Notes under the pieces: model-generated
Database searches by the model: none
The model's input: only the letters and a program-made list of their open reading frames with translations
Told to the model about the DNA's origin: nothing
Translations under genes and position numbers: made by a program
Assembly: GCF_900112895.1 (NCBI RefSeq)
Contig: NZ_FONL01000003.1
Span: 62,001-126,000, forward strand
DNA from: Succiniclasticum ruminis DSM 9236
GTDB taxonomy: Bacteria; Bacillota; Negativicutes; Acidaminococcales; Acidaminococcaceae
Direction: 5' to 3'
Length of the DNA: 64,000 nucleotides
Shown: one piece after another, positions 59,928 to 64,000 of the stretch
Numbering within the stretch: position 1 is the stretch's first letter
How the letters are laid out: each line of letters begins with the position of its first letter

Positions 59928-61295
59928 ATGAGCGTTTATGATAAACTTTTTAAAACGGAGGATGAGCAGAAGTATTTCCGCATAGCGCTGCCTGCGGCAG
60001 TGGAATGTGTTTTTATGAGTTTTCTGGCTTCCGCGGATTTGATCATGGTGGGGTCGCTGGGCGCGGTATCCATTGCCGCCGTCAGCATTTTTGCGCAGCC
60101 CCGCATGGTGCTTCTCTGTTTTGCCCGTTCCATTGCGTCCGCCGTTACGCTGCTGACCGCGAGAAAAGCCGGTGCAAAGGACGTGGTGGGCGTCTCGGAG
60201 CTGTTGCGCAAGTCGCTGTTCCTTGCCGGTATTTTTATGGGACTGCTTCACATCCTGTTTTATTTCCTGCTGGAAAAAATCTTATTGCTGATGGGTGCCG
60301 GAAGCGATTATCTTCCCCAGGCGCTGATGTACAGCCGCATTGCCATCTTTTCGGTATATGTTACGTCCATGACTTCGGTATTGCAGGCCGTCCAGCTTGG
60401 CTTCGGGGAAACGGCCGCGATTATGCGCACAAACGTGACCGGTAATATTGTCAATGTCATTGTGAACGCCCTGCTGATTTTCGGTGTGGGTCCGTTCCCA
60501 AAACTGGGCGTTGTGGGGGCGGCCATCGGTACCGTGACGGGAACGTTGTTTACGCTGTGCGCTACGGTTTATGTTATGAATTACAACAAATACTTTTCCC
60601 AGGGTGGCAGTTTTATTCCTGACAGAAAATATTTTAAAGAGTTTTTACCGTTTTTTGGCAGCATAATCAGCGAGCAGGGCTTTGAACGTCTCGGCATGGT
60701 GCTTTTCACCCGGATGGCAGCGGGTCTCGGCACGGTTCCCTTTGCAGTGCACAGCATCTGTATGAGTGTAGTTGACTATTACTGGGATTTTGCCATGGGG
60801 CTGGGCAAGGCGAACATGGTGCTGGCAGGGCAGAGCTGCGGCGCGAAGAATGAACGGGACTGGCATGTATTCCGTAAAATCGGCGTCAGGTGGGGTCTGA
60901 TTTTTTCCACGGTCAGCTTTGTGTTTATTTTCCTGCTGCGTAAGCCGATTTTCATGGTGTACTCAGACGATCCGGCAGCATTGGCAATGAGCGGGATCAT
61001 AATGTTCGTGGTTGCCATCGTGGGCTATCCGGAAGCGCAGGGGCTGGTGAGCGCCGGCATTTTGCGGGGCAGCGGGAAGACGGCTGTCGTCGCGTTGTAT
61101 TCTTTTGTGTCCATCGCCGTGCTGCGCCCGTTGCTGACTGCGTTATTCCTGTACGTGGCCGGTCTTGGACTGCCTGGGGCCTGGATTGCCTTGTTTCTGG
61201 ATCAGTCTATTCGTGCGGGCTGTGCCACGTTTTTGGTTCGGCGTCTGCAACCGCATATCGGGCGCCATATGGAAGAATTGGGCAAAGCGGCCTGA
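59928..61295 (+). CDS. MATE family efflux transporter
   Basis: A 455-residue membrane protein with twelve hydrophobic segments in two six-segment halves, typical of MATE multidrug exporters. Landmarks are FRIALPAAVECVFMSFLASADLIMVGSLGAVSIAAVSI in segments 1-2, AIMRTNVTGNIVNVIVNALLIFG in the first half, and QGLVSAGILRGSGKTAVVAL in the second half. Exporters of this type use sodium or proton gradients. GGGAGG lies 4 bp before ATG 59928. A TetR regulator gene follows 72 bp later in the same direction and probably controls it. Confidence 0.93.
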   Translation: MSVYDKLFKTEDEQKYFRIALPAAVECVFMSFLASADLIMVGSLGAVSIAAVSIFAQPRMVLLCFARSIASAVTLLTARKAGAKDVVGVSELLRKSLFLAGIFMGLLHILFYFLLEKILLLMGAGSDYLPQALMYSRIAIFSVYVTSMTSVLQAVQLGFGETAAIMRTNVTGNIVNVIVNALLIFGVGPFPKLGVVGAAIGTVTGTLFTLCATVYVMNYNKYFSQGGSFIPDRKYFKEFLPFFGSIISEQGFERLGMVLFTRMAAGLGTVPFAVHSICMSVVDYYWDFAMGLGKANMVLAGQSCGAKNERDWHVFRKIGVRWGLIFSTVSFVFIFLLRKPIFMVYSDDPAALAMSGIIMFVVAIVGYPEAQGLVSAGILRGSGKTAVVALYSFVSIAVLRPLLTALFLYVAGLGLPGAWIALFLDQSIRAGCATFLVRRLQPHIGRHMEELGKAA

Positions 61296-61367
61296 GTATG
61301 ATATATTTTAATCAGGAATAACTGAAATTTTTTATAAAAATGCAGATGCAGACGGGATGTGGCAGCA

Positions 61368-62006
61368 ATGGATTTTATCAGAGCGAGAAGCGAGGAGCAG
61401 AAAAGAATAAGAATAGAACAGATTACAGAAGTGGCGGCGGAGCTGTATGTGGAAATCGGATACGACAAAGTGACTTATTCAGAGATTGGGCGGAAGCTAA
61501 ATTTTACGCGCCGTAACCTGTATAATTATTTTCGTTGCAAGGAAGATATCTTCCTGACACTTTTGCTGCAGGATATTGACAAAATGGTGGAAGATGCTGA
61601 AAAATCATTCACGGAACCGGTCGCGGATCAGGAGAAATTCTGCCTTGCCTGGGCCGGTATGCTGCTTCGTCATCAGCGGATGCTGGCCTTGTTCGGCATT
61701 GTGAATACAGTCATTTTGAAAGATGCTTCTTCCGATGTGCATCGCGGTTTCCGGATCGAGATGAACCGTTCGTTTAACAGGCTGAAGGCGGTGGTGCAAC
61801 GAATCTTTCCCAAGTTTTCTGAGGAACAGGCATGTCAGTTTGTTGAGTACGAAAACAGCTATGCGATGACGTTGTATCCGGCGAGCCTGGAATATAAAGA
61901 GTTCCATCATATCGAAATATTCCCTGATGCAGGCTTTGGCACAAAGGGCTTTGTACCCCAGTTTGTAAAGTATTTGAGGAGGCTGCTGAAAGGGTTGCAG
62001 GAGTAA
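61368..62006 (+). CDS. TetR/AcrR family transcriptional regulator
   Basis: A 212-residue TetR regulator and a close paralogue of the one at 11704. DNA-binding blocks are ITEVAAELYVEIGYDKVTYSEIGRKLNFTRRNLYNYFRCKEDIF. The C-terminal domain shares LRHQRML.LF.I.NTVIL.DASS and LTLYPASLEYK-like sequence (MTLYPASLEYK) with the paralogue, so both may sense similar ligands. ATG 61368 was preferred over GTG 61359. It follows the MATE exporter gene, which suggests it governs efflux, while its paralogue follows a binding lipoprotein gene. Confidence 0.9.
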   Translation: MDFIRARSEEQKRIRIEQITEVAAELYVEIGYDKVTYSEIGRKLNFTRRNLYNYFRCKEDIFLTLLLQDIDKMVEDAEKSFTEPVADQEKFCLAWAGMLLRHQRMLALFGIVNTVILKDASSDVHRGFRIEMNRSFNRLKAVVQRIFPKFSEEQACQFVEYENSYAMTLYPASLEYKEFHHIEIFPDAGFGTKGFVPQFVKYLRRLLKGLQE

Positions 62007-62028
62007 ATTCATAGTTAGTTAACAGCCG

Positions 62029-62063
62029 TGGAATTTATTTTCTGCGGCTGTTTTGTTATAATT
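62029..62063 (+). promoter_or_regulatory. Hairpin fused to a -10 element (copy 3)
   Basis: ACAGCCG...CGGCTGT hairpin, then TTTTGTTATAATTAAAA; TATAAT at 62057-62062. It probably ends the TetR gene and starts the SnoaL-like gene. Confidence 0.65.
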
Positions 62064-62133
62064 AAAAATAACGATGTTTACACATATAAACCGGGTCTTA
62101 TTTGATTCGACGGATGAGAGATAAGGAGGACAC

Positions 62134-62556
62134 ATGAACAGGGCAGAAAACAATACAGCAATCATGAAACAGTTTGAAATTATGATTAACACGGCGGATG
62201 AAGCGTTATCCCGGAAACTGATATCCGAAAAGGCTTCATTTTTCACACCGGCAAGCCCGGTTCCGTTATATGGAGGCAAAGGCTATTTGTCCGTTGTGCA
62301 TTGGATGCGCCAGGGTTTTTCTGATGTACAGTGGAAATTAGAGGAAATGGTCGCTGCCGAGGATAAAGTTGCGGTTCGCTGGACCATGACGGGAACACAT
62401 GACGGTGACTTTTTAGGCATAAAAGCTACCGGAAAGAAGATTTCTGTCTGTGTCATGAACTTTTATTATTTTGATGAAGATGGGAAAATCAGTAACGATA
62501 TTGCGGCGGAAGGTATGATAGGAATCCTGCGCGGCATAGGGGCGATGGACAGATAA
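62134..62556 (+). CDS. SnoaL-like ester cyclase family protein
   Basis: A 140-residue protein of the SnoaL-like/NTF2-fold ester cyclase family. The pattern is FEIMINTADEALSRKLISEKASFF (helices 1-2), PLYGGKGYLSVVHWMRQGFSDVQWKLEEMVAAEDKVAVRWTMTGTHDGDFLGIKATGKKI (the strand-rich core typical of the family), and YYFDEDGKISNDIAAEGMIGIL at the end. These proteins bind small cyclic or aromatic compounds; a real substrate is unknown. AAGGAGG precedes the ATG. The next gene follows 22 bp later. Confidence 0.88.
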   Translation: MNRAENNTAIMKQFEIMINTADEALSRKLISEKASFFTPASPVPLYGGKGYLSVVHWMRQGFSDVQWKLEEMVAAEDKVAVRWTMTGTHDGDFLGIKATGKKISVCVMNFYYFDEDGKISNDIAAEGMIGILRGIGAMDR

Positions 62557-62578
62557 ACCGATGTTTTGAGGTATAATC

Positions 62579-62977
62579 ATGTTTGGTATTTTGGAATGGG
62601 AATGCATTGTTCAGGGGAAAGAACTTGAAAACGTAAAACAAGACCGCAAACACAGCAAGCGGTTTGAACGTTATGAAGTTTCAGAAAACGCGATTTATTT
62701 TGAAGGGAAGTATCTTCCGGTTTCACTGATTAAGAGCATGCGAAGCCAGCCATCTGCGTATCGCCCGCATGGATGTTGCGGTATAGGCATTCCTGTTTTT
62801 AAAATCAGAGTGGAGTACGGCGCGGAGAAGCCTTTGGTTCTGGTTATCGAGCAGGAAGAAAAGGTGGAAGAACTGCTTGACATGGTTATCAAAGCAAATC
62901 CGTACATTACCCTGGAATACTATTTGAGTCCTCATACCGGACTAAAACCGGAAAAGATTTCACCGCCATTATATTGA
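62579..62977 (+). CDS. Protein of unknown function
   Basis: A 132-residue protein without signal peptide. It has a strand-rich core with VSENAIYFEGKYLPVSLIKSMRSQPSAYRPHGCCGIGIPVFKIRVEYG, which reads like a PH-like (bPH) fold: a base line, then 'I..FE.KYLPVSLI' and an 'RVEYG....LVLVIEQEEKVEELLDMV' helix end. HGCCGIGIP is an unusual cysteine pair. I recognise no named family. It lies 22 bp after the SnoaL-like gene and is probably cotranscribed; GAGG is close before the ATG. Confidence 0.6.
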   Translation: MFGILEWECIVQGKELENVKQDRKHSKRFERYEVSENAIYFEGKYLPVSLIKSMRSQPSAYRPHGCCGIGIPVFKIRVEYGAEKPLVLVIEQEEKVEELLDMVIKANPYITLEYYLSPHTGLKPEKISPPLY

Positions 62978-63007
62978 GCAGAAAAAAATATTAGTTTTCT
63001 TAATGCT

Positions 63008-63063
63008 AAAAAATCCCTGTTTGCCACTGAAGTCTATCAGCGCAGGCAGGGATTGATTTTTTC
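63008..63063. terminator. Terminator between convergent genes
   Basis: AAATCCCTG...GCC pairs with GGC AGGGATT, with A and T runs on both sides, so it can work in both directions. Confidence 0.8.
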
Positions 63064-63132
63064 TCAACGCAAACGTTTTCTCAATGCATACTCTTACATA
63101 CTCGTCTCATGCAGTATTACGTTGCCGCAAAA

Positions 63133-63903
63133 TTACAGGAATGCACCGTTGCAGACCTGGATGACCTGTCCTTTTACATGTTTACCCATGTCGGAAGCGA
63201 GGAAAAGGCAGGCGTTTGCCTGATCCATGGGATCGCATTCCGGGCCGGGAAAATATACAAAGTGTTTGCTGAACTCCAGCATCTTTGCGCCACCGGGTTG
63301 TTCGCCTGCTTTATTAGCCAGATGGGCAGGCGTTACGGTAGCGCCCGGAGCCACGGCGTTGATGCGGATATTGGTATTGATCAGACGCATAGCTACGTTT
63401 TTGGTCAGTGTGTTGATAGCGCCTTTAGAGGAGGTATAGGACGCCCCGCAGAAAGGACGGTCTCCATTGACGGAAGAAATGTTGATGATACAGCCTTCGT
63501 TTTTGGGCAGGAATACTTTCAATGCTTCCCGGATAAAACGGAATGGTCCGAACACATTGGTCTGATATACATGCTCCAGCCATTCGTCATCCGTTTCGTC
63601 GATCATTTTCTGTTCGCCGATGGCCGCATTGTTGATGACAATATCAAGATCGCCGTAAACAGTCAGAGCAGTCCGGATTACATTTTTTACGTCTTCCAGA
63701 TTCTTATTGTCCGCTACCACGCCGGTAACTTCCAGTCCCTGTTCTTTCAACCGGTTGACCGCTGCCTCTAATTTCTCTTTGCCCCGCGCGGTCATAACAA
63801 CTTTTGCGCCTTCTTTTGCAAAAAGTTCGGCCATGGTTTCTCCCATTCCATAGCTTGCGCCGGATACGATGGCAACTTTTCCTTCTAACATTTTTTCTTT
63901 CAT
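63133..63903 (-). CDS. SDR family oxidoreductase
   Basis: A 256-residue classical short-chain dehydrogenase/reductase. The dinucleotide loop is VSGASYGMGETMAELFAKEGAKVV (TGxxxGxG type with Ser), the NNAA block is IVINNAAIGEQ, the catalytic Ser and Tyr-x3-Lys are ISSVNGDRPFCGASYTSSKG, and the end is VAPGATVTPAHL. It belongs to the 3-oxoacyl-reductase-like branch; the substrate is unknown. It converges on the 62579 gene. The 97 bp after its start to the window edge hold only its upstream region; AGGAGAC lies before the ATG on this strand. Confidence 0.93.
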   Translation of the reverse strand: MKEKMLEGKVAIVSGASYGMGETMAELFAKEGAKVVMTARGKEKLEAAVNRLKEQGLEVTGVVADNKNLEDVKNVIRTALTVYGDLDIVINNAAIGEQKMIDETDDEWLEHVYQTNVFGPFRFIREALKVFLPKNEGCIINISSVNGDRPFCGASYTSSKGAINTLTKNVAMRLINTNIRINAVAPGATVTPAHLANKAGEQPGGAKMLEFSKHFVYFPGPECDPMDQANACLFLASDMGKHVKGQVIQVCNGAFL

Positions 63904-64000
63904 ATTATCTTGTCTCCTGTCGTTTAATTTTTGGAATTTGAATGTTGTTCCTGCTTTGTATTATAAAAAAACAGCTTCAGAAATGTCTAATACTTATTAT

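Noticed and set aside
63109-63771. Plus-strand frame of 220 codons opposite the SDR gene
   Set aside because: The minus-strand SDR has complete motifs; this frame is its shadow.

Overview
The 64 kb window looks like chromosome of a low-to-mid GC Firmicute. Many genes have strong vegetative promoters (TTGACA-16/17-TATAAT types, often with an extended -10) and intrinsic terminators. There is a T-box leader, a tandem glycine riboswitch and many exported or lipobox proteins, while no phage, transposase, CRISPR array or rRNA was seen. An anaerobic member of the Negativicutes (Acidaminococcaceae or Veillonellaceae type) is my best guess, from the mix of metA/metY, bioBDAY, panCD, DUF362, DUF1638 and EFR1-type flavoprotein genes. 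This is inference from gene content, not a phylogenetic result.

Region 1 (1-31.5 kb) is mostly metabolism. It opens with the end of queA and with tgt (queuosine tRNA modification). Next come a small DnaA-domain-I-like protein, a TIM-barrel isomerase, exported unknowns and a hydroxy-acid oxidase-like flavoprotein. A sulfur block follows: T-box-metA-metY, cysK with a strange tRNA-Cys gene directly behind it, an orphan amino-acid-binding lipoprotein, a TetR regulator, and nifS-iscU with a C39-like protease. cysK and nifS share an almost identical promoter/operator. Then come an asparaginase, csoR with copper-type operators (one pair in front of a lone 27-codon reading frame), bioB, a YjiH-type membrane protein, a second binding lipoprotein, panS-panC-panD behind a structured leader, bioD-bioA-bioY, a UvrA paralogue lacking the UvrB-binding insert, a NapH-like iron-sulfur membrane protein and an L,D-transpeptidase.

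Region 2 (31.6-36.7 kb) holds an exported unknown, a DUF1638 protein, a decayed tetR/EFR1 junction, an iron-sulfur-type flavoprotein, a MerR regulator and a membrane-anchored metallo-beta-lactamase-fold hydrolase.

Region 3 (36.7-55.8 kb) is an unusual island of redox and hydrolase genes, many of them exported: cupin and carboxymuconolactone-decarboxylase-like proteins, two DUF362 proteins, cytoplasmic and lipoprotein flavodoxins, two aldo/keto reductases, four alpha/beta hydrolases, an SDR, an iron alcohol dehydrogenase, a cyclophilin-like lipoprotein and two LysR regulators. Three promoters here (ahead of the 43.9 kb, 49.3 kb and 52.7 kb units) share a long conserved block with a CTAT-N11-ATA LysR box, a TTGTAC -35 and an 18-bp spacer, so one LysR protein (52.8 kb) probably controls them as a regulon. 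I infer a system handling a reactive carbonyl, quinone or aromatic compound at the cell surface; the substrate is unknown.

Region 4 (55.8-64 kb) has a tandem glycine riboswitch in front of an alanine/glycine:cation symporter, a divergent HxlR/flavoprotein pair, an intact EFR1 flavoprotein, a MATE exporter, a TetR regulator paralogous to the one at 11.7 kb, a SnoaL-like protein, an unknown protein and an SDR.
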